Shown here: positions 27,817 to 38,600 of the stretch, piece after piece | How the letters are laid out: each line of letters begins with the position of its first letter | Numbering within the stretch: position 1 is the first letter of the stretch | Origin: Trinickia diaoshuihuensis | GTDB lineage: Bacteria; Pseudomonadota; Gammaproteobacteria; Burkholderiales; Burkholderiaceae | Length of the DNA: 64,000 nucleotides | Reading direction: 5' to 3' | NCBI RefSeq assembly: GCF_003390925.1 | Contig: NZ_QUBS01000026.1 | Span: 62,001 to 126,000 of the forward strand | Program-made: the position numbers and the translations under genes | Notes under the pieces: generated by a model | Told to the model about the DNA's origin: nothing | Databases searched by the model: none | Seen by the model: only the letters and a program-made list of their open reading frames with translations

Positions 27817-28552
27817 TCGGTTTGAGGAATAAGCCGATCGTCAATGCAACGCCGATGCAGACGATCGCGATCCGCAAGATGCGTTCATTGACGCGGCGCA
27901 GAGCCCATACGCCGGCGAGCCCGCCCGCTATCGCGCCCGTCCCGAGTACGATCGCTTCACGCCAATGCAGCATCGAGGAGGTCAGAAAGATCGCGACGGC
28001 CGCTGCATTCATGACGCCGGCCAGCGCGTTTTTCGTGGCGCCGGCGTTGCGCGTGGGCAGTCCCGCCATCGTCAGCGCCGCCATCATCAGAAATCCGATG
28101 CCTCCGCCGAAGTAGCCGCCATAGATGGCGATCAAAAATTGCGCGAAGGCTGCGCCGCCCGGCGATAGATGCGTCTTCGTCTCTTGCGCGCGACGAACGA
28201 AACTGCCCCAAGCGAATACGGCCGTGGCAAATAGAACGAGCCACGGCACGAGCCGGGCGAATACCGACGATGGCGTAACTAGCAACAAAACGCCGCCCAG
28301 GGCGCCGCCGACGACGCTGATCCCGAACAACACTGAAAACGGCAGCCGATTGGCGCCCGTCACCAAGCGCCGCCCGGCAACGCCCGACATGACTTGGCCC
28401 GGAAACAAGGCAACCGTCGAGGTGATATTCGCCGCAAGCGGCGTCATGCCCGAGAGGATCAACGCCGGCAGCGTGATGAACGAGCCCCCGCCGGCAAGCG
28501 CGTTTTGCAGACCCGCCCAAACGCCGGCGAGGAGAACGAGGGTTAGCAGCAT
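27809..28552 (-). CDS. TSUP family membrane transporter (TauE/SafE-like)
   Basis: 247 residues from ATG 28552, about eight membrane helices. The N-terminal half has AGLQNALAGGGSFITLPALILSG and the C-terminal half the matching GGYFGGGIGFLMMAALTMAG, the inverted-repeat motifs of the TauE/SafE family, which exports sulfite, sulfoacetate or related anions. The substrate is not evident from neighbours. Confidence 0.88.
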   Translation of the reverse strand: MLLTLVLLAGVWAGLQNALAGGGSFITLPALILSGMTPLAANITSTVALFPGQVMSGVAGRRLVTGANRLPFSVLFGISVVGGALGGVLLLVTPSSVFARLVPWLVLFATAVFAWGSFVRRAQETKTHLSPGGAAFAQFLIAIYGGYFGGGIGFLMMAALTMAGLPTRNAGATKNALAGVMNAAAVAIFLTSSMLHWREAIVLGTGAIAGGLAGVWALRRVNERILRIAIVCIGVALTIGLFLKPIS

Positions 28553-28678
28553 GGATGGAGCAGGGAAATGGGACAGGTTCAAAGTACTCGATACTACCTG
28601 GGTTCTGTCGAGCACCAAAACCGGCGGCGCACGGGCATCGATCAGCGTGAACCCGGCGGCTGTGCGCCGGCGTAAGTT

Positions 28679-29308
28679 TCAGGCGAGCAATCGCACCGCA
28701 TCCGCAAGCGAAAGCACGGTGGTGCGCGACTCGAATGCCGTGGCGAACAAGTGCTCATGCACCACCTCGTCCGGGTCGTAGCAACAGTCCTTGACCGTAT
28801 ATAAGCGAAAGTCCGCGTCGCTCGCGTGCGCCACCGACGATAGGACGACGCGCGTCGAGGCGATTCCAACCATGATCAGCGAGTCGACGCCTCGCGCGGA
28901 AAGCCGCACCTGTAGATCGGTGTAGAAAAAGACGCTCGCCCGGTGCGCGAAAACGAGCGGTTCGTCGGGGCGCCGGCCGAGCTCGGGCGCGAGGCCATCG
29001 TCGATAAAACGTCCCAAGCGTTTGATCCCTTGCCCGTTCTTATTCAATGGACTGACTTCCGGGTAGCCGGGGCTGAAGCGCAGATTCGCGAAGTACACGC
29101 CTACGCCTTTGGCGCGCGCCGCCTCGCATAACGCGCGCGTATTGGCGAGCAGCGCCGGGGCGACGGACGGAAAGAGCCCGAGGATATCGGTCTGATAGTG
29201 CATGACCAGCAGCGCGGTTCGCGCCGGCACGATGAGCGGTTGAGTGGGTTCGGAGGAACCGCCGTCTGCGTCTCTTTCGTCCTTATCCGCATTCAATGCC
29301 AGTGCCAT
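28679..29308 (-). CDS. isochorismatase-fold protein without the catalytic triad
   Basis: 209 residues from ATG 29308. The fold is clear: TALLVMHYQTDIL at the start, VYFANLRFSPGYPEVSP, then LSARGVDSLIMVGIASTRVVLSSVAHASDADFRLYTVKDCCYD. However, the residues expected to be Asp and Cys in cysteine-hydrolase members are His37 (VMHYQ instead of VDMQ) and Val154 (STRVV instead of a TxxCV motif), and the usual Lys is also not in place. It is therefore unlikely to be an ordinary nicotinamidase-type hydrolase and may be a binding protein. It is read away from the giant gene, so the two share a 340-base promoter region. Confidence 0.8.
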   Translation of the reverse strand: MALALNADKDERDADGGSSEPTQPLIVPARTALLVMHYQTDILGLFPSVAPALLANTRALCEAARAKGVGVYFANLRFSPGYPEVSPLNKNGQGIKRLGRFIDDGLAPELGRRPDEPLVFAHRASVFFYTDLQVRLSARGVDSLIMVGIASTRVVLSSVAHASDADFRLYTVKDCCYDPDEVVHEHLFATAFESRTTVLSLADAVRLLA

Positions 29309-29648
29309 TGCGCCCCCGGATCGAAACAGGTTGTGTGAAACGCGAGTATGACTCGGATCGATTCGCAAGCATGACAACGAAGTCTCGTAGCGGGAGAAGG
29401 GCATCGACCGCGCGATGTACCGGCATCGTAGTCTCGGATTCGAAAAGCATCGTTTTGCGCGAGGCGACTACGAGTGCTTGCCTTGCGACGCCTGGTAGGT
29501 TCCGCGATATTTGGACGGGTCGAAGCCAGTCCCCACGCATCGGCTTAGCCGCGGGCGGCGCGCGGACGGTCGACGCGTGTCCCCAAGCTCGACCCACGGA
29601 CCCTTGGCGATAGGCTCGCCTTCGGTCTTGGCGATAACCGGAAAACCG
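29309..29648. other. 340-base region between divergent genes
   Basis: It should carry promoters for the isochorismatase-fold gene and the giant gene. The giant frame extends in phase to a TTG at 29511, so part of it may be coding. No hrpII-type box (TTCG-N16-TTCG) is found on either strand here, and no ribosome site is convincing. Confidence 0.45.
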
Positions 29649-32600
29649 ATGATCGACGGACCGAATGGCGTAATGATGGGCGTGCCGCTCAGGCCCGCGC
29701 CCAGCGATCCACCACCGCCGCCTTCCGCTGCGGATGTTTCGAGCGCGCAAAGCGCGCTGCGCGGACAACTGAAGGGCAATTCACCTAACGACGCCGCGGC
29801 GTTGAAGGCCGCGATCGACGAGATCGAACGGACCAACGCCGCGATCACGCGCGAGGCGCTCGCACGCGCGGCGATCCTGTTGCAGGAGCAAGCCGACGCC
29901 GCCCGTGCCGCGCAATCGGACACGCACGTCGATGCGATCGAGCAAGCTGCGAGCGAAGTCGGCCTGACGCACGTATTCGACACGTCCACCCTGGACGCGG
30001 CGGCGAAGTCGCTCTCCGCTAAGCCATTGGCGACGAGCCCAGCGGGCACATCGAAGCCGATCGACGCGAGTGCGGCGCGCACCGCCATCCAACAAGGGTT
30101 GGACGGCGGTATGACGCTGGCCGAAGCCGTCAACGCGGCCCGCGTTCAATTCGGCGGCGATGAGCGCAACGAAGTCTCGCTCGACGAAGCAGCGCTTGCC
30201 ATCGAGGGCGACGCCGCGGCCGAGGCGCAAGCGGGGCATGCCGATGCCGACCTGCTCAAAGCCGCGGCACAGCAGGTGGATGGACTCGATATTTTCGCGA
30301 AGCCGGTGCAAGAGGCCGCTCTGAAGGCCCTGACGGTCGATGTCCAGCCGAGCGCCGGCCTCGATGCCGCGGCCGCGCAAGCGCAAAACGCCTACCGGAC
30401 CTATCAAACCGACAAGGCCAACCACGCGAGCGACGCGCAATTGGCGAGCGATCAGGCGGCCTATCACCGCGCGCTGTCGAGCGAACTCGATGCGGCCGCG
30501 GGTCAGCAAAACGGAAACTGGCGCGGCGATCTGCTGCAAATCGATCGCCGCTGGCAGGCCCAGCAGACCGTACTGAAACTGAATACGGCCAAGGGCGTTG
30601 CGCTCGCGCCGAAGGCCGGCGATCTGCTCGTCTCATTGAAAGCGGCGCAGATCGTCGATGCGGTCGAGTCCAGCCGCATCGCGGGCGGAGCGAATGCGAA
30701 CTTGACCGCGGCGCAGACCTTGACGCGCCAATTGGCCGGCACTCCGACGTGCAGCGCTCTCGGTCAAGAGGTGGGCGACGACGGGCGCATCGTCGATCTG
30801 CGTGCCGCGGCCCTCGCCGATATTACCGGCGCGCGCGCGAAAGATCCGCAAGGCACGTTGGCCGCGGAAGGTGCGGCGCTCTCGAAGTACCGCGGCACGG
30901 CGATATTCGATACATTGCTGCGCGATACGTTAGCCGCAGGTGCGACGGCGCATAACGAGCAGGCGGTCGGCACGCCGGGCAATCTCTCCGATATCGCGGA
31001 CCTGCTGGAGAGCACGGCAAAGGCATCGCCCGAACTCGCCAAGGCGCTGTTTTCAATGCTGCAAGAGAAGATCGTGTCGCTCGTCGGCCACGGCCCGGAA
31101 TATATGTTCGCCGGCTCGGAGACGATGCGCGAACGCGATTCGTATTATGGGCCCCTGGCGCGGATCGTCGATGCCGCAGGCGGTCCGCAAAGTACGGCTG
31201 TTCAGCCGGTCGTCGGTGCGTTGAAGACGAAGTTGCAGGCGTTGCTCGACGAGTTGAATCGAGAGAAAGCGGCCCATGAAGACCCGGTCGCGAATGCGTT
31301 TCAGCCGCTGGCCTACTTGAGCAACGCGCAACTGAACGACCCGACGACGCTTTACCAGGCGCTTATCGATCAGTCGCCCAATACCGATCTGGGCAAGACG
31401 CTCGCGACGTACACGGGTCTAAAGCCCCATCCCGCGCCCGTTACGCCCGCCGCCGAAGGCGCCGGCACGCTGGCGACGGCGGAAAGCGCGCTCAATCAGC
31501 AACTCAAGGCCGGCCAGCCCGATGCCGCCGCCTTGCAAAGCGCGCTCGCCGCGGCGCGCAAGGCCAATCCGTCGATCGACGATAAGACTTGGGCCGAAGC
31601 CATGCTCGCGCAGCAGGGGCAAACGGACGCGCAAGCGATCAACAGCGGTAAGGCGAAGGCGCCCGGTGACCTGATCGCTCAAGCCGCATCGGAGTTGAGG
31701 CAAGACCAACTATTCGATGCGCGGACCCTCGAAGCCGCCACGAGCGCGCTGCAAAGCGGGCAGGTCGCAAACGGCGGGCTTGCGCCCAACGTACCGCTTT
31801 CGGATCAAGGCGGCCCGAGCGCGGCGCAGTATCTGCAAGGGCTCGTGTCCGACGGCATGACGATGAAGGAAGCGATTGCGTTGACCCGTGCCTGGTTGAG
31901 CGGATCGAAGCAATCGGACATCGTGCTGACCCAAGCCGCGCTGACGGTGCTCGGCCAGCAGAACCTGCCTACGTACTACAAGGATACGGCGAACACCGAC
32001 CCGATCGATCTCGCCGCGCAGCAGTTGAAGGCGGTCGATCTCATCGATTCGGCCACCATCGACAAAGTCGTGAACGGCGCGCCGGCGTCGCCAACCGAAC
32101 CCGCCGTCATCGGCATGAAGCAGGACGTCAAGCCCGATACGGATGCGTTGAACGGAAAGAAGGGCGAGGGCGGACTGATCGGCAAGGTCGATACGGCATA
32201 TAGCGCGTGGCAGGCCGCGCAGAGCAAGGCGGACAAGAACAAGAGCGATGCCGCCGACCAAAACGCCGCCGCCGATGCGTTGCGCCAATATCACGAAGCG
32301 CTCTCGGCCGCTTTGAACGCGGCGGCGGGCAAGGCGCCCACCGATAGCGCGTGGCAATCCGATCCGCTTCACGTCGATACGATGTGGAAGGCGCAAAACG
32401 CACTCGAACTTGCGGCGTTGCAGCCGCAGATCGACGCAGCGCAAGCGGCGGGCAAGGACTCGCCCGAGGCGAAATCGCTCGAAACGGCGTTCGGTCAGTG
32501 GCAAACCGGGCTCGACGCGTTGCAGATCATCGGCCAGGTGCAGTATGCCCGGCAAGCGGCGACGCCCGCCGGGGGCGACGCGGCCGGGGGCGACGTCGCC

Positions 32601-35600
32601 GCCGCGCAGATGTTGACCTACGAAACGTATGGTTTGGACCAGGGCGACCCGCAGCTTTATCAGCAAGTGATGGGCGATGCGGCGGTCTCGCAACTGAAGG
32701 AATCGGCATTGGCGTCGATTACGGGAGCGGCATCGTCGCGCGATAGCGCTCAAGCGCGGCTGCACGCGGTTGGAACGCGCTTGCAGGCCTACCAGGGCAC
32801 GCTCCTGTATGCCCAGTTGCTCGATGGCGCCGCGAGCGACCCTGCCGTCAAGCAATTGCTCGGCGCGATTCATGATGCGGTGTACGGGCAAAAGAAGGAT
32901 CCCGATAAGCTGAAGACGCTGGCCGATATCCTGGAAGGGACGAGCCCCGATATGGCGGCATTCGTGCTGCAGGAGATGTTTCCCGGGGGAGCGAAAGACT
33001 CGGGATTTTCGCCCGCGCAACTCGTCGCTTGGACCAAGAGCGCCAACGACCTGACGCAGATCTCGCGAATTTACGCGGCGGGCGGCGGTGCGCGAAATGC
33101 CGGCATGACGGCTTTGCGCGGGGCATTGGAGCAGATGATCGTCGCCAACCAGGACTTCGGCAGCGTCGATTACAGCTCGCGTCTGAACATGCAAACGTCG
33201 GTGAGCGAAGGCGGCGCCGTCGTATGGGGTGAGGGCCTGGGTCTCGGCGGCTTGAAAAAGCACGGCGGTCAGATGCAGCTCGCGCAGGATATGCTCGACG
33301 ACGACGCGAAGAGCGAACTCGGTATCGAAATCGCGCGCGAGACGGGCTTCGGCGATCTAGGCAAGCCCGCGGCGCCGGTCGGTACCGGCGGCGGGGCATC
33401 GTCGTTGACGGCCGATACGGCCTTCGCGCCCGGAGTGGGGACCGTCGTGACGGCGCAACAACATCTGGCCGGGCTCCAGTGGCAAGACGGGATGCAAGTT
33501 GCCACGAGCTACGACCAGGTCCTCAATACGATCGGTCAGGCCAATGGATTGAAGGCCGACTACAGCCCGGGATCGCTGGCCGACGAGCAGGCGCTCTCTA
33601 TCGGCGAATTCGCGCTGTTCAACGCGAACGACGTGATTTTCGACGCGTCCGGGCACAAGACGACGCTCGGTGACGTCGCCGAGGGTTTATTGAAAGGCGA
33701 GGGTGTCAAAAAGCCGAGCGGTTCGGCGCCCGTAACGGTTGCCTCGCTCTCCGGACAGTGGTGGAAGTCGCGCGCGCCATCGACCGACGATAAGGGGACG
33801 AGCTTTACGTTGCTCGAAGGCCTGGCGGCCGATGGGCATATGATCGACGTCGGCCCCGCGAACACGACTGCCCGCAACGGCTACGCCGATTGGCAATCGA
33901 ACACCGGCTTCGATAAGGGATTCATGCTGGTCCAGCCGCATTGGGTCGTCGATGCGCGAGGGGCCGTGCAGACGGGCAACGCCTATTTCGTCGATTACAA
34001 GCCCTATGACCATTGGTACGACTGGGAGAATCTGCGCGGCGATATCGTCACGGGCTTGACGATCGCGGGCGGGATCCTCGCGATGATTACGTTGCCCGAA
34101 ACCGCGCCGCTGTGGCTCGTGATGCTCTCCGAGGCAGCCGATCTCGGTTTCGCCGTCAGTGCGGCGGCGGGAACGGTCGATGCCGTCCGCAAGCTCTCGG
34201 CGCCGGGCGGCGCGCGCAATTGGACCAATTGGCTCAACCTGGCCGCCAGCGCATTCGGCGGCGTCGCGAGCGGCGCGGGCTTGCTGGCGCGCACCGGCAC
34301 GATGGCGGCGCGTTTGTCGGCCGGCGATGCCGCGTTCGCCGACGCGGCGCGCATCGCCGGCGTCTCGCGCAACGCGACGCCGCTCGAACTTGCCCAAGCG
34401 GAATTGGCCGCGCCCGGCTATCGCGGCATGCGTCTGTTCGACGATAGCTGGACCGCGCGCTTGTTGCGCGCGCGCTTGACCGGGTCCAATGCCGCGGCGC
34501 TGCGTACCGCGGCCGCGACGCGCGGCTTGTCGTCGTTGGCCGGCTCCGGCGCCTTCAAGGCGGCAGGCGTACTTGCCATGCTGACGAACGTGGGTTCGAT
34601 GGGGCAGCAAGCCTATACGCTGCTGCGCAGCGGCGATCGCGCGACGCTGAGCGACTGGTTCGATTTCCTATCGTCCGCGGGGCTCATGGCGTCCGGCGCC
34701 GGTGTCAGCCGCATCCATGCCGCAACCGCCGCCGACGAACGCCGAGTGGCCGGCGCCGAGCGCAATGCGCCGACGGTGAACGTCGATGGGCTCGCGATCG
34801 CCGCGCACGAAAATCCGTTGACGGTGGTCGGGTTCACGCGTTCAGCCGATGGCCGTTCGATTCAAATCAGGCTGGCGGACGGCAGCGTAATCGACACGCA
34901 GGCATTCGGCGGCGCACGCACGGCTGCGAGCGTCCAGCCCGACGACATCTTGTTGCCTAACCAGCGCGATCGCGGTCAGCGATTCGAGGTCGTCGCGGAT
35001 CCGGATATGGGCGGGTTCGTCTTGTTGCCTCGCATACGTGGCGGCGCGACCGACGATGACCCTTGGGCGTCCGGCGAGAACGCGCAAAACGACGACGACT
35101 CGATCCCTGCGTTCGGCGGCCTGCCGCGATTGACGCGCCCGAAGGCGCGTCCCGGCGAGCGCGATCATCTGCTTTATTCCGCGCTGCCGGTCGTCGAGGA
35201 CCCCGCGGCGGTGCTTTACGTGCCCCGCGGCGGGAGCGGGGCGAGATCGAGCGAGGCCGCCGCCGGCGGTCCGGCCGGACAGCCGGACGGGACGATCGCC
35301 CACGCGCGCGGGCCCCGTCCACCCATCCGTCGTTCCCCTGAAGACAGAGGGCCTTTCGAAACCGGTTTTCCCGTCAAGAAAAGCGAGTATCCGCTGAGCG
35401 AGTGGATGGCGGAATATGTGAGCGAGACGGGGCTCATCTACACCGAGGCGAGGCGGGTCGACAAGCAGTGGGTGTTCCGGCCCAACCACGAGCGCCGCGA
35501 CGCGACCAACGTTATCACCATCGCGCCCGACATTCATGTCGTCAGCGCGCTCGGCACGCCGGACGCGCTGTTCGATCTGAACGGACGGCCGGTTACGGCG

Positions 35601-38600
35601 ATCATGGATTTGCGCCGGCGGCTCATTACGCCGCAGCGTTTGGCCAATCGCCTCAGCGAGAACGTCGGGCTCGAGGAACGCAGCTACACGCCGGGCCAGC
35701 CGATCGCGGTGCTGGCGGAATATACGGCCGGCGGGGCGGACTCCTTCGCGCAGCAGTTGGCCAACGAAGTGCATGCGCCGGTGTACGGTCTCGAAGGCAG
35801 CTATGAGGATCGCAACTGGCTGCTGCATTTTCCGGAAACCGTCTCCCATCCGGTGTGGCAACCCGACGTCACGGGGCGGCGCGCATTATCCGGCGGGGCG
35901 CAGCCGATCCGCGTCAAGTGGAATTTGCTCGAGCGCCGGCAATCGTCGGACCTGGAGGTCTTCGCGAACGACGACCCGGTCAAGATCGATACTTACCTCG
36001 CGCCGCAGGGCATGTTCGTCATCAATGGCGATACGAGCGAGTTGACGGCGCGCGGACCCGAGCGGGTCGCGCGATCCGCACGCGCGGCCGGGCATACGCC
36101 GAACACGCCCGTCATGTTGTTGACGACCGAGGCCGACGCGCAGCGTCACCCGTTCGCACGCGCGCTCGCCGACGAACTGGGCAGCCCCGTACTCGTGATG
36201 ACGGACGACGCTTGGGTGCCCGGCGGAAGCGCCGTCCGCAAAAATACCGTGACCGTTTCGCGCGTCGAGGGTGCGCAAAACAAGCGCGTGCAGATCGACG
36301 AGGACGGGAACGTCTCGTTCCTGGATACCCAGCAGAACCGCGGTTCGACCGTATGGTTGAACTTCGGGCCGATGCAGCGATCGCTCGAGTACTTCGAACA
36401 AAAGCGCGGCACGATGGACGACGTCGTGATGCAGACGTTCGAGGTCCCGCGATCGTTGCTCGACGAGATCAGGCGCCGCGCGGTGCATCAGGGCGACGCC
36501 ACGGCGCCGGGCAATGAGCAAAAGCCGGTGCTGGGCGATTGGTTGGCGTCTCCCGATCAATTCGGATTGCGCTGGGACGATGTGATGCGGCTGCAAGAGC
36601 AAATCATCCCCGGCAGCGCGAAAACGATCGTGGTTCCGCCGCGGGCGCACGGGCCCGGCGGCCCGAGCACGGGTGCCGCGGCGCCGGCGAATATGGTGCA
36701 ATTCGCGGCTCGACTCCCGGCTCGTCCCCCGGCGCGACCCGCGGCTCAAACGACACCGGCCGTAGGCGAAGATCGTCCCGCGCCGTTGATTCACCCGCGC
36801 CGCAAAGAGGACGGCACACCGGTCGAGATCGAGACCCCCACGCAGCCGAGCGATCCGAGCACATGGCACGATCCGGCGGCGACGGCGGTGTTCGTGCCCG
36901 ACGGAGCGCATCCCGCCGTGCTCAACGGTGTTCCGATGACGCAATGGGAGCCTCCGGCGACGTCGGAAGGTTGGCAGACCGTATCCGGCCAGAACCCGGA
37001 TATCGTCGAGCCGCCCGCCGACGCGTCCGTCAAGAAGGCCGGCGTCGTCATCCTGGAGCCCGACGGCCGCGTCTGGATCATCGAATCGACGAATCACTTC
37101 ACGGGGCCGCGTTCGTTTCCCAAGGGCTCGGTGGACGAAGGACTGTCCCTGCAGGCGACCGCGATCAAGGAAGGCTATGAAGAGACCGGCCTGCACGTCG
37201 AGCTTCTCGCGCATTTGACCGACTTCAAAACGAAAACGGGCAAGACGAGGACCCGCTACTACCTGGCCCGCCGCATCGGCGGCAACCCGGCCGCGATGGG
37301 ATGGGAAACGCAAGGCATGTATCTGGTGCCGCGCGGCGAACTGGCCGGGACAGTCAGAACGGCGCGCGATTTGCGTGTCGTTAGAGCCTTGCTGCAATAC
37401 GAGGCCGACGCCGAGCCGCTAGCCCCGGCTGGCGGCGAACAAGCGGCATCCGATTCGATGGGCCTGCCCGCACGCGCATTGTCGGAAGACGAACAAGCAT
37501 TCAGAGCGCAACTCGAGGGCGCGACCATCGGCGACGACGCCTTCGAGTTGTCGCATCTGACCGACCCGGGCGTTGCGGTCAATCTAGTCGTCGAGGACGC
37601 CACGGGGCCGATCGGCTCGGGTCCGATCAATGCCGGCACGGTCCGAGTGCTCGATCTGCGCAAAGGCGATTTGCCGAAGGGCAGCGGCCATCAATTGCTC
37701 GCGTGCGCGCTCGAGCAAGCCGACGTGCGGCCCACTCAGCGATTGGTGCTCGACGATGTCGAGCATCCCGAGACGATCGCCGCGCGCGAAGCCGGCTTGC
37801 CTGCCGAGCAGACGCCGCTCGCACGCACGGCCATGCGCGCGCTGACCGAACTTGGGTTGACGCCGGCTTCCGCGAACTACGAGGCCAACGCCCGCGGGCA
37901 TTGGAATCTCGTCGTCGAACTCGCGGGCGAGGGCCGAGCATCGTCGCCCGACGCGCTCGCCACGGACGAGGCGCCGGTGCAATTCAAGGATCCCGACGCG
38001 CTCGCCTCCGAGGCGTTCCTTGCAGTGGCGCAGCAGTACGACTTGAGTCCGGAGGCGATCGAAGACTTGCAATGGAAATCTCCGCGCGATAACACGACCA
38101 AGTTCTTCGACGCGCGGCAGGGCCACGTCAAGGCCACGACCGTGAGCGATGCGAGCCGCCACGTCGCGGCAACCGACGACTCCGCGTACTACATTTCGGC
38201 CGACATCTACAACCTCGGCGGATTGAACGCGGCGTTCGAGGATGTGGCCGAACACGCCAACGTCCATTACGAAGCGATGGCGCGCATCGCCGCCGATGCG
38301 CTCGAGCAAACGGGCGCGAAGGTGGTGCCGATGCGAACCGGCGGCGACGAATTGGGCTTCGTGGTCGTCGGTGCGGTGGACGACGATGCGATCGCGGCGG
38401 CGCTCGGCTCAGCGCGCGAACGCATCGCGGACTATGCCGAAGAACAGGGGCTCGCGGATATCCCTCATCCGAAGCGCAAGGGAGAGAAGGGCGTCGGCAT
38501 GCATTTCGGCTCAGCCCCGATTCTGCCCGGACTGTCGCTATCGGACATCTTTACGCAAGCCGATCTCGGTGTGAACCGCAGCAAGACGTCCGGCACGCGG

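Noticed and set aside
29309-29648. hrpII or PIP box before the giant gene
   Set aside because: No pair of TTCG or CGAA with 16-base spacing was found on either strand.
29468-30133. minus-strand frame ending in a protein-like tail opposite the start of the giant gene
   Set aside because: The tail looks slightly protein-like, but there is no ribosome site or family, and the plus frame is strongly supported from 29737 onward. Left open only as a possible relic.
31710-33263. 517-residue minus-strand frame inside the giant gene
   Set aside because: The plus strand carries the duplicated helical module; the minus translation is Arg/Leu-rich and low in complexity.
35886-37397. 503-residue minus-strand frame inside the giant gene
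   Set aside because: It covers the Nudix domain on the plus strand and has no recognisable motif.
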